A stretch of DNA of 64,000 bases from Chryseobacterium sp. OSA05B (GTDB taxonomy: Bacteria > Bacteroidota > Bacteroidia > Flavobacteriales > Weeksellaceae): positions 186,001 through 250,000 of the forward strand of contig NZ_JAHXYH010000003.1 of the NCBI RefSeq assembly GCF_019970065.1, in the 5' to 3' direction. Numbering within the stretch: the first letter of the stretch is position 1; every line of letters begins with the position of its first letter. The notes beneath the pieces are model-generated. The model ran no database searches. It saw only the letters and a program-made list of their open reading frames with translations, and was not told the origin of the DNA. Shown here piece by piece: positions 37,516-44,989 of the stretch. The position numbers were made by a program, and so were the translations under genes.

Positions 37516-38307
37516 TTAAAACAATTCATTCAATACTTTGGCCAGTCTAAGACCTCCGTAAAGAAGCTGTCTTTCAAGGGTATCATTGAATTTGTACTGA
37601 TAATCGTATGATAATTTTGAATCATTTGGAGTCTGTGCGTAGATCTTGTTGGCGATTTTATGAGAATCGTATAACCAGTCTTCCAGAGTTCCGGTCTGGA
37701 TCTGTGCTACTTCTTCCTTAGATTTAATGTCTAAAAGGTTAGCATATTCCGTATAGCTGTATTTCTGTGAATCTACGAGCTTTCCATCCCATACAGAGTG
37801 AAGATTGGTTTTGTCTCCGAAATAAGTGACATTGATTTTGTTTCCTCCAAGATCTTCCGCTCTTCCTACGTGAAGAGGCTGGGCAAGATCACCCATAATA
37901 TGAATAAGGAAGATCAAAGCGATTTTTCTGTCTTTTGCAGAGGTTTTTTCGTCTTTGATCTGGCTGGACAAGGTGTTCACCTGTGTATAAAGACTTGGAC
38001 CTGCCTGCATTTTAAGGTTTTGGTCAAACGTTTTAAAATCAGCCATTGGATCAACGTTTACATAATGCCATGATGAAGCCTGCTTCCATGCTCCGGTGGT
38101 GTCAGACTTGATAAAATCCGGCCAGTTGGCCCAATACGCAAGGCGTTCTTTACCCATTATTTTTTTGATCTCTCTTCTTGCTTTGCCCGATAGATGATTT
38201 TCTGCGATCTCTGCGATCACACGGTGTCCCGTTAATCCCCATGCATAGGAGTACAGTGAAGATGAAATGAATGCTAAAATCAGAATTTTAGAATAAATAC
38301 TTTTCAT
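37516..38307 (-). CDS. S1/P1-type zinc-dependent nuclease, exported
   Basis: It cleaves single-stranded nucleic acids in the periplasm or outside. It has 263 residues from MKSIYSKILI. The longer frame adds residues before the signal peptide and crosses the promoter. Signal cleavage after YSYA exposes the N-terminal tryptophan (AWGLTGHRV) that is a zinc ligand in P1 nuclease. Further ligands: His28, Asp in NWPDFIKSD, His in SWHYVN, LIHIMGDLAQPLHVG and NLHSVWDGKLVD. Monocistronic. Confidence 0.93.
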   Translation of the reverse strand: MKSIYSKILILAFISSSLYSYAWGLTGHRVIAEIAENHLSGKARREIKKIMGKERLAYWANWPDFIKSDTTGAWKQASSWHYVNVDPMADFKTFDQNLKMQAGPSLYTQVNTLSSQIKDEKTSAKDRKIALIFLIHIMGDLAQPLHVGRAEDLGGNKINVTYFGDKTNLHSVWDGKLVDSQKYSYTEYANLLDIKSKEEVAQIQTGTLEDWLYDSHKIANKIYAQTPNDSKLSYDYQYKFNDTLERQLLYGGLRLAKVLNELF

Positions 38308-38682
38308 TATAAATAACATTTTACAAGCTGCAAAGATACGTCCCGGTTTCCGAACCTGAATCAATTATGATCAATTTATTGCCTGTGAGATGTTAATAAA
38401 AATTAATCTAAATAAAATAAATGTGGTATAAAATTCTATAAATCATGAAAATTAATCCTATTTTGTACTATAAATATCTATGTGTCAGTGATAACCTTTA
38501 TTTTTTACATTTCACCCTTAAACCCTGTAAAGTGCAGTATTACCGTATTTTTACGGAATTTGTCACAGATAATTCCTTTTAATGTCAATAAATTAGTATT
38601 TTTAAAATAAAATTATTACTAAATTATTTTTTCAAACTTATGAGATATATTATCTTTACAAGTCATAATCACAGGAAACACT
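38308..38682. other. Divergent regulatory space between S1/P1 nuclease and tssG
   Basis: No ORF. It holds the nuclease promoter on the left. Before tssG the only candidate is TATCTTTA at 38650-38657, one base off the -7 consensus, so transcription of the T6SS unit may be weak or activator-dependent. Confidence 0.5.
38331..38364 (-). promoter_or_regulatory. Promoter for the S1/P1 nuclease
   Basis: CAAAGATA at 38331-38338 (TATCTTTG on the - strand) with CAA at 38362-38364 after 23 bases. Confidence 0.55.
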
Positions 38683-39624
38683 ATGTATGAGAATAATATT
38701 GTAGACATGTATTACAATAAACTGCAGACCGACTTCAAAGCTGAAGCTGTAGCGGTGAATCTTTTGAAATATCAGCGGGCAGTAAGTAATATATTTATAG
38801 AACGGATCGGGATCAACGACCGTGCTTACCTCAAAGATATCAAAAGTATTTCGAGCAGTTATTTGGGATTTGATGAAGAAGTCTTCACCATAGAAACTTA
38901 TAGAGAAGGCATTTATGACTATCTCCCGGAAGGACTTTTTCATCCGCCGTCTTTGGGAGCTTCCCGAAAGAATGTGGACACTGTAGTTCGTGAGATCCGA
39001 AAGCAGAAGAAAGTAGAAGAGGATGCCCGGAAGTTTTTCCGGCCTTTTGAGCTTGAGATTTTTTTTACAGAGATCAGTTCCCTGCTTAAGGAATCGGAGT
39101 TTGATATTTCAAGCAGTACAGATACGCTTTTGGAAACGGTGAGTGAACTTTGGCCTCTTATTAAAATGCTTGATGAGCAGAGCGCATATATTTTCATCTA
39201 TATATTGCCGTTTTTTCACCAGATCCGAGGAGACAAGAGATGGTTTGAAAGATGCATGACCGCTTTTCTGCAGGTACCGGTAGAAGTTACTTTTACCCCT
39301 AATATTATTGATAAGATAGAAAGAAATGATGATTCTATGTTATTGGGGAATTCAAAATTGGGAGTTACCTACATTCCAAGCGGAAGACATATGGACGGAC
39401 AGCGGAACTGGGTGGTCAATATAGGCCCGATTCCTTATGAGGATATGAAAAAGTATATTCCGGGAAGTCCGTTCAGAAATGTACTGCAGGCTTTATATGA
39501 TTATTTCCTTCCCGTAACGGTAGACGTGGAGGAGAATTTTATCACAGAGAAACTGGAATATTCATTCAGTCTCGAAGATGATGAAAGAAATGCCAGCCGT
39601 CTCGGATACTCTACATTCCTCTAA
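38683..39624 (+). CDS. tssG: Type VI secretion system baseplate subunit TssG (T6SSiii)
   Basis: A protein of 313 residues. An early YDYLPEGLFHPPSLG matches the TssG LP…lfhPp region. The C-terminal part, LGNSKLGVTY then NWVVNIGPIPYEDMKKYIPG and ending NASRLGYSTFL, follows the TssG pattern (LG…G, iGPl, LPG, LGw..wL). TssG is the baseplate wedge protein that binds TssF and TssK. Divergence from proteobacterial TssG is large, as in subtype iii systems. It heads a three-gene unit with tssN and tssK. Confidence 0.83.
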   Translation: MYENNIVDMYYNKLQTDFKAEAVAVNLLKYQRAVSNIFIERIGINDRAYLKDIKSISSSYLGFDEEVFTIETYREGIYDYLPEGLFHPPSLGASRKNVDTVVREIRKQKKVEEDARKFFRPFELEIFFTEISSLLKESEFDISSSTDTLLETVSELWPLIKMLDEQSAYIFIYILPFFHQIRGDKRWFERCMTAFLQVPVEVTFTPNIIDKIERNDDSMLLGNSKLGVTYIPSGRHMDGQRNWVVNIGPIPYEDMKKYIPGSPFRNVLQALYDYFLPVTVDVEENFITEKLEYSFSLEDDERNASRLGYSTFL

Positions 39625-39678
39625 AATAATTTATTATATTTACAACGACCAACCAAGTAAAAATTTGAAAAAAAACTA

Positions 39679-40581
39679 ATGGAAATTTCTTCAGTAAAAG
39701 GTATTTTTTTAAGGTATATTTTAATGCCTTTAATCGCAGTGATCATGATGTTTATTCTGGGGATAATCAGAAGAAACAAGCCTGCTATCAAAATTAAGGT
39801 AATTATTGTATACGTCCTTATTTGCAGCTTATGCCTTGCATTACCGGGGATTTTCGGTTTTGCGGGAAATCTTTTTAATCCGTACTGGTACCTTATAGCC
39901 CAGATTTTTTATCTTATTTTTGGGATCATTCATGTCAATTTACTGCACAGATATTTCAGAAAGCATATTGATTCCGTAGGGATGAGTATATTATTTGAAT
40001 CAATACTTTCATTGACGTGTATTGCTTTCGGAGGTTTTTTATTTACATTAATCTTCAATTGGGTCAGCAATGGAACGGGATATGCTGTCATGGCTGCCAC
40101 GAGTATGGTCATCTTTCTCGTTCCCGTGGTGTTTTATTACTGCTATGTTCAGTTTATCAGCATTCCTTTTGATATCTATAAAACGTGGAGATATTCTCCT
40201 GATCAGAAACTTCCTGATTTTGAAGGAGCCGATTTTGACCGGTTAATGGTACTGAATGTTGAATTGAGCAAGAACCTGGAAGATACCAACAGATTCAGGA
40301 TCAAAGCTAAAACGCTACCGACCGGAGTCACTTTCGGAGACTGGTTCTATAGGGTAGTGGACGACTATAACCATAAGAATCCTAACTCTATCATTAACCT
40401 TTCGGATATAGAGAAAGAACCTTATTACTGGATTTTTTACACCAAAAAATCGTTTTTCAGTTTCAGAAAATACATTGATTTCGACCAGGATATCTCTACG
40501 AACGGCATTTCAGAAAATGAAGTGGTCATCTGCAAAAGAGTGATCCAGCATGAGGAAGAAGGAGTATTGAAAAAATCATAA
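39679..40581 (+). CDS. tssN: T6SSiii-specific membrane protein TssN
   Basis: A protein of 300 residues with five transmembrane helices in the first 160 (starting LRYILMPLIAVIMMFILGII) and a soluble C-terminal domain (ADFDRLMVLNVELSKNLEDT, then FGDWFYRVVDDYN). TssN is found only in the Bacteroidota subtype and probably replaces part of the TssJLM trans-envelope complex. It is placed between tssG and tssK, 54 bases after tssG, which supports the call. Confidence 0.8.
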   Translation: MEISSVKGIFLRYILMPLIAVIMMFILGIIRRNKPAIKIKVIIVYVLICSLCLALPGIFGFAGNLFNPYWYLIAQIFYLIFGIIHVNLLHRYFRKHIDSVGMSILFESILSLTCIAFGGFLFTLIFNWVSNGTGYAVMAATSMVIFLVPVVFYYCYVQFISIPFDIYKTWRYSPDQKLPDFEGADFDRLMVLNVELSKNLEDTNRFRIKAKTLPTGVTFGDWFYRVVDDYNHKNPNSIINLSDIEKEPYYWIFYTKKSFFSFRKYIDFDQDISTNGISENEVVICKRVIQHEEEGVLKKS

Positions 40582-40608
40582 TCACAGAAAATTTAAAAAG
40601 TATTACAT

Positions 40609-41748
40609 ATGATACAGCCTATTAAACATTTTGCGATCAATTGGGTAGATGGGATGAAAGTTTCCCAGAGACACCTTAATGATCAGGATAATTTTTTAAT
40701 TGATACAATCAGAGATTCCAGCTCGCTTGGGATCAATACATATAATTACGGACTTCTGCCTATTTCAAACGAATTTACGGACAAAACCATTTTTGATGTT
40801 CATAATACCGCGACCAATGATGTACAGCTTGTCATCAAAAGATGCAGCGCTATTACTATGGCTGGTTACCGTATTGATTTAACGGATAGGAGAGTGAGTG
40901 TTAAGTCTCTTGCGCGATCCATGAACGAAGAGCAGGCAGATGGGGATTATTATATCCTGATCTCTGTGAATCCTTTTGATAAAGTGCCTTTCGGAGATAT
41001 TGACCCTGAGGAAATTCCACCGCGTCATCCAAGTGCACAGCCGAATCACCACATTGAGCTTCTTCCTGTCACTTCCCTGAACAGCAGCTATTCCGGAGGG
41101 AATTATCTGATCATCGGAAAAGTAGACCTGAAGGCTAATATCGCACAGGTAGATTCTAATTTTATTCCACCATGTACTTCTATTCAGAGTCATCCTGTTT
41201 TGCTGGATTACTACGGTAGTTATGCAAAATCTATTGGAAATCTGCAGCAGTACGCTTTTAAAATCATTCAGAAAGCTTCTCATAAAAACCAGAATACGGC
41301 TTTGGCACAGAATGTAAAGTTCCTGTGTACCACCATGGTCAATACTTTTGGAGATATGTATTTCCAGTTCAGAAATATTATTCCTTGGCAACCGCCTGTA
41401 TTTCTGATCGAGGCTTTTGCAAAATTAGCCCTTCATTTGTACAATTCTACCCAGCTTCTGGTACCTGCCGAACTGGAAGAAATGCTGAACTACAGCTTAG
41501 AGTGGAGTGAAATTGCTCCTCATACCTTGCTGAACCAGCTTTCTATCGTGGCAGAAACCAATTACGATCATCACAACTGTGGAGAACCGTTATTGTACAT
41601 CCAGCAGATGCTTCGCAGCCTGGAAATTATTTTCTCTAAACTAAGCGAACTTGATTACATCGGTCAGAGAAAAGAAAACATTATCGTTAACGAACAAGAG
41701 GTTTCTTCAAACACCAATCCAAAGAGAGGTTGGAGCGTTTTAGATTAA
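40609..41748 (+). CDS. tssK: Type VI secretion system baseplate-membrane adaptor TssK
   Basis: A protein of 379 residues. The N-terminal shell domain begins FAINWVDGMKVSQRHLNDQD, the TssK W…G…(Q)H signature. The middle HHIELLPVTSLNSSYSGGNY strands and the C-terminal helical part (LLIPAELEEMLNYSLE-like) fit the family, which is usually about 440 residues in proteobacteria. TssK links baseplate wedges to the membrane complex. It is followed by a strong terminator, so the unit ends here. Confidence 0.87.
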   Translation: MIQPIKHFAINWVDGMKVSQRHLNDQDNFLIDTIRDSSSLGINTYNYGLLPISNEFTDKTIFDVHNTATNDVQLVIKRCSAITMAGYRIDLTDRRVSVKSLARSMNEEQADGDYYILISVNPFDKVPFGDIDPEEIPPRHPSAQPNHHIELLPVTSLNSSYSGGNYLIIGKVDLKANIAQVDSNFIPPCTSIQSHPVLLDYYGSYAKSIGNLQQYAFKIIQKASHKNQNTALAQNVKFLCTTMVNTFGDMYFQFRNIIPWQPPVFLIEAFAKLALHLYNSTQLLVPAELEEMLNYSLEWSEIAPHTLLNQLSIVAETNYDHHNCGEPLLYIQQMLRSLEIIFSKLSELDYIGQRKENIIVNEQEVSSNTNPKRGWSVLD

Positions 41749-41767
41749 TGGAAACACCTGGAAATAT

Positions 41768-41801
41768 AAATCCCGAACGTCAATTTTCGGGATTTTTTAT
41801 G
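41768..41801 (+). terminator. Terminator of the tssG-tssN-tssK unit
   Basis: A perfect 10-bp stem AAATCCCGAA / TTCGGGATTT, an 8-base loop and a T run, 20 bases after the tssK stop. Confidence 0.88.
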
Positions 41802-41858
41802 CGTAAAAAACTCAAACAGAACAGAAAATTATCAATTCATTCTAAAAGTAAGTAAAAC

Positions 41859-43025
41859 ATGGACCTAGATATCGTCAGACAGGATACCGTCGGCTGTGCG
41901 GATAAAATATTTTTAAACAGTGCAGGAGGGTCACTGATGCCTGAAATTGTAGTTAAAACAATGATCGATCACATTTATCTTGAACAGCAATACGGAGCAT
42001 ATGAAGCAGCTGAGAAGAATGTAGAAAATATCATTCAGTTTTATGAAGCAGCAGCGAAACTGATTAACGCTAAGCCTGAAAATATGGCTTTCACCGTAAG
42101 TTCTACTGATGCCTATGCTAAAGCTTTGTCCAGTATTCAGTTTGAAAAGGATGATGTTATTATTACGACGAATGATGATTATGTCTCCAACCAGATCGCT
42201 TTTTTTTCGCTGCAGAAAAAGCTGGGCGTTAAGATTATAAGGGTAAAAAATCATCCTGATCACGAACTGGATCTGGAGGATTTCGAAAATCTGGTTAAAA
42301 AACACAAGCCTAAACTTGTTGCCGTTACCCATATCCCAACCAATTCCGGATTGATTCAGAATGTAGAAGGAGCGGGAGAGATCTGTCGTCGATATGATGT
42401 GATTTATCTTGTTGATGCCTGCCAGTCGGTAGGGCAGCTTGCGTTAGATGTTGAAAAAATAGGCTGCGATTTTCTCACGGCTACAGGCAGGAAGTTTATG
42501 CGTGGACCGAGAGGTACAGGATTTTTATATGTTTCGGACAGGGTTTTAGAAAAGAATATGGCTCCGGTTTTTTTGGATTTGAATGGCGCAGAATGGACGG
42601 AATTCACTGATTATAAGCTCCTGAAAACCGCAAAAAGATTTGAGCATTGGGAAACTTCCGTCAGCTCGATTTTAGGATTTACCGAAGCTGCAAAATACGC
42701 GACTGGAATTGGCCTTCAGCATATTGAAATATACACTAAGACATTAGCGGAAAAGCTAAGAATGGGTCTTCGGAACAATGGTTTTAGAGTATTGGATGAA
42801 GGACGGAATTTAGCAGGTATTGTTACCTTTTGTGCTCCTGACGGAAGTATTGACGGGATTTATAAAATATTGAAAGAGAATAACGTCTATTTTTCGGTAA
42901 GCAATAAAAGCAATGCCCTGATTGATTTTACATTAAAGAATCTGGATCGTGCCGTTCGCCTGTCGCCGCATTATTTTAATACTTCTGAGGAAATTGAGGA
43001 AGTGGTAAGAATACTGGAGAGATAG
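41859..43025 (+). CDS. Class V aminotransferase-fold PLP enzyme
   Basis: A protein of 388 residues. Seen: VTHIPTNSGLIQNVEGAGEI, then LVDACQSVGQLALDVEKIGCD with the PLP-ring Asp, and ATGRKFMRGPRGTGFLY, in which the lysine binds PLP. The family includes cysteine desulfurases, isopenicillin-N epimerase-like enzymes and ergothioneine lyases. The cysteine expected in a desulfurase loop is not evident near the C-terminus, so an aminotransferase or lyase role is likelier. No pathway neighbours. The start codon is 58 bases after the tss terminator. Confidence 0.85.
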   Translation: MDLDIVRQDTVGCADKIFLNSAGGSLMPEIVVKTMIDHIYLEQQYGAYEAAEKNVENIIQFYEAAAKLINAKPENMAFTVSSTDAYAKALSSIQFEKDDVIITTNDDYVSNQIAFFSLQKKLGVKIIRVKNHPDHELDLEDFENLVKKHKPKLVAVTHIPTNSGLIQNVEGAGEICRRYDVIYLVDACQSVGQLALDVEKIGCDFLTATGRKFMRGPRGTGFLYVSDRVLEKNMAPVFLDLNGAEWTEFTDYKLLKTAKRFEHWETSVSSILGFTEAAKYATGIGLQHIEIYTKTLAEKLRMGLRNNGFRVLDEGRNLAGIVTFCAPDGSIDGIYKILKENNVYFSVSNKSNALIDFTLKNLDRAVRLSPHYFNTSEEIEEVVRILER

Positions 43026-43031
43026 GTTAAA

Positions 43032-43142
43032 GGTGGCTTCGGAAGCCTCAGCCACCCAGTAATTTTGTGACAATATAACTTGTATAATAGTTCACTCCAT
43101 ACCTTAATCAGAGCATTGGTGGTTGAGGAACTCGAAGCCACC
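43032..43142. repeat. Inverted pair of 25-bp G+C-rich palindrome arms
   Basis: The arms at 43032-43056 (GGTGGCTTCGG…AGCCACC) and 43118-43142 (GGTGGTTGAGG…AGCCACC) are near-complements, and each is itself palindromic (GGTGGCT…AGCCACC). It resembles the shorter palindromes at 53537 and 54490. Confidence 0.65.
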
Positions 43143-43151
43143 AATGAACCT

Positions 43152-43805
43152 CTATTTCTTCACCAATATCTTCTCAGTAGCCTTCCTGCTCAGAATTTCT
43201 TTATTGTCCCCAATTTCTATGGTCATCGATTTATCAAAATCTTCAATTTTAATAACCTTAATCTTAGTATTCAGGAGGAGTTTTCTTTCATTTAAGTAGC
43301 TTAGGAAACCATCATCGGAGAGTGTAACGGAAGCGAAAATTACGGTTTCTCCCGGTTTACAGGCACTCAGTTTAAGCAAATCCTGCGAAATAATATTTCC
43401 GTCTTTGTCCGGAATAGGTTCTCCGTGCGGATCAAACTTAGGATAATCAAGGATTTCGTCCATTTTGTCAAAAAAGACCTGCGAATGAACGTGTTCCAGC
43501 TGTTCTGCAATCTCGTGGACATTTTCCCAGCCAAAATTCATTTTTTTCACAAGAAACATTTCGGTTAGCCTGTGTTTACGGACTACCAGTGCGGCTTCGC
43601 GCTTTCCGCTTTCAGTAACTACCAGCGGCTTGTATGTTTCATAAACGACCCATTTTTTGTCCGCAAACTTCTTCATCATGTTATTTACGCTCGGCATTTT
43701 TACGTTTAAAAATTTGCTGAGTTCATTGATCGTTACTTTCCCTTCATTGTCAACTAAATGAAACAAAGCCTTCAGATAATTTTCTTCTGTTAATGTTGTT
43801 CTCAA
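43152..43805 (-). CDS. DtxR/MntR-type metal-dependent transcriptional regulator
   Basis: A protein of 217 residues. N-terminal winged helix (LTEENYLKALFHLVDNEGKVTINELSKFLNVKMPSVNNMMKKF). The dimerisation and metal-binding domain has LTEMFLVKKMNFGWENVHEIAEQLEHVHS, with the usual Glu/His ligands. A C-terminal SH3/FeoA-like domain follows (GETVIFASVTLSDDGFLSYL). It probably senses Mn(II) or Fe(II). A dyad lies across its start (43808-43837), consistent with autoregulation. Divergent from the threonine aldolase gene. Confidence 0.92.
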   Translation of the reverse strand: MRTTLTEENYLKALFHLVDNEGKVTINELSKFLNVKMPSVNNMMKKFADKKWVVYETYKPLVVTESGKREAALVVRKHRLTEMFLVKKMNFGWENVHEIAEQLEHVHSQVFFDKMDEILDYPKFDPHGEPIPDKDGNIISQDLLKLSACKPGETVIFASVTLSDDGFLSYLNERKLLLNTKIKVIKIEDFDKSMTIEIGDNKEILSRKATEKILVKK

Positions 43806-43807
43806 AA

Positions 43808-43837
43808 TGTTAGATGATTTTCAGTACAAATCTAACA
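43808..43837 (-). promoter_or_regulatory. Putative operator/promoter of the DtxR-type regulator
   Basis: Perfect arms TGTTAGAT (43808-43815) and ATCTAACA (43830-43837), centred 22 bases apart. The right arm overlaps CAAATCTA (43827-43834), a -7 box on the - strand. No good -33 box is seen. Confidence 0.5.
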
Positions 43838-43890
43838 AAATATTATTTAAAATCTGCTCTTGTTATTTGAACTTTTTTTAATTTTACTCT

Positions 43891-44922
43891 ATGAAATTTT
43901 CTTTTAAAAACGACTATTCTGAGGGGTGTCACCCGAATATTCTACAAGCACTTGTACAAACTAATTTGAATCAGCAGGCCGGATATGGCGAAGATGAATA
44001 TTCCACTCAGGCTAAAAAACTGATCAAAGATAAAATTAAGAACCAGGATTCTGATGTTTATCTGGTTTCCGGAGGAACACAGGCGAACCTGATTGTGATT
44101 TCGTCCATCCTGAGACCTTATCAATGTGTGATTTCCGCAGCACCCGGACATATTTTAAATAATGAAACGGGAGCTATTGAAGCCACTGGTCATAAAGTGT
44201 TAAGCATTGAAACCGAAGACGGTAAAATAAGTCCCGCTGACATTATTCCGGTTCTGGAAAGTCACAGCAATGTTCCGCATCAGGTCATGCCGAAGTTGGT
44301 GTATATATCAAATTCTACGGAGTTGGGGACGGTTTATTTGGCCCAGGAACTGGAAGAGCTTTCAGTATTTTGCCGTCAGAATGGGCTGTATCTGTTTATG
44401 GATGGTGCCAGATTAGGACATGGACTGACCTCTGAAATCAGTGATCTGACTTTGGAAAGAGTGGCAGAACTGACCGATATTTTTTATCTGGGCGGAACAA
44501 AAAACGGAGCATTGATAGGAGAGGCTATTGTGATTAATAATAAAGATTTACAGCCGGATTTCGCCTTCAACATCAAGCAGAAAGGAGCTTTGCTGGCTAA
44601 AGGACGCCTTCTGGGAATCCAGTTTATGGAGCTGATGAAAGATGATCTGTATTTTGATCTCGCGAAACATGCCAATATTCAGGCGATGAAGATTAAAAAT
44701 GCCATGAAGGAAAGGGGAGTACAGTTTCTTTCTGATACCTACACCAACCAGATTTTTCCGATTATCAGTAATGAAATGATTGAAATTCTCTCAGAAGATT
44801 TTGAATTCTACGTCTGGAAAAAGATAGATGAACAGTTTTCTGCCATCCGTCTTATTACTTCGTGGAATACAGGTGATGAAGCAGTAGAACATTTTATTGA
44901 AACTATTCATGCTAAAATATAA
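43891..44922 (+). CDS. Threonine aldolase family / beta-eliminating PLP lyase
   Basis: A protein of 343 residues. It begins FKNDYSEGCHPNILQAL as in low-specificity threonine aldolases, with LFMDGARLGHGL (PLP-contacting Asp-Gly-Ala-Arg) and FYLGGTKNGALIGEAIV, where the lysine after GGT binds PLP. It would cleave threonine or allo-threonine to glycine and acetaldehyde; beta-hydroxy amino acids other than threonine are possible. It is alone, divergent from the regulator, and could share its control region. Confidence 0.9.
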   Translation: MKFSFKNDYSEGCHPNILQALVQTNLNQQAGYGEDEYSTQAKKLIKDKIKNQDSDVYLVSGGTQANLIVISSILRPYQCVISAAPGHILNNETGAIEATGHKVLSIETEDGKISPADIIPVLESHSNVPHQVMPKLVYISNSTELGTVYLAQELEELSVFCRQNGLYLFMDGARLGHGLTSEISDLTLERVAELTDIFYLGGTKNGALIGEAIVINNKDLQPDFAFNIKQKGALLAKGRLLGIQFMELMKDDLYFDLAKHANIQAMKIKNAMKERGVQFLSDTYTNQIFPIISNEMIEILSEDFEFYVWKKIDEQFSAIRLITSWNTGDEAVEHFIETIHAKI

Positions 44923-44989
44923 TGTGTTGACGGAATTTCAAAAAAAGTAATTAAATTTATACCATAAAACACATATATTCAATTACAAA

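Noticed and set aside
38683..41748. Phage or contractile-particle baseplate genes in place of T6SS
   Set aside because: TssN is a membrane protein specific to T6SSiii and TssK is the membrane adaptor; no phage structural or lysis genes are nearby.
43026..43151. Coding frame in the spacer between the two PLP/regulator genes
   Set aside because: The short frame arises from the palindromic arms and has no start context.
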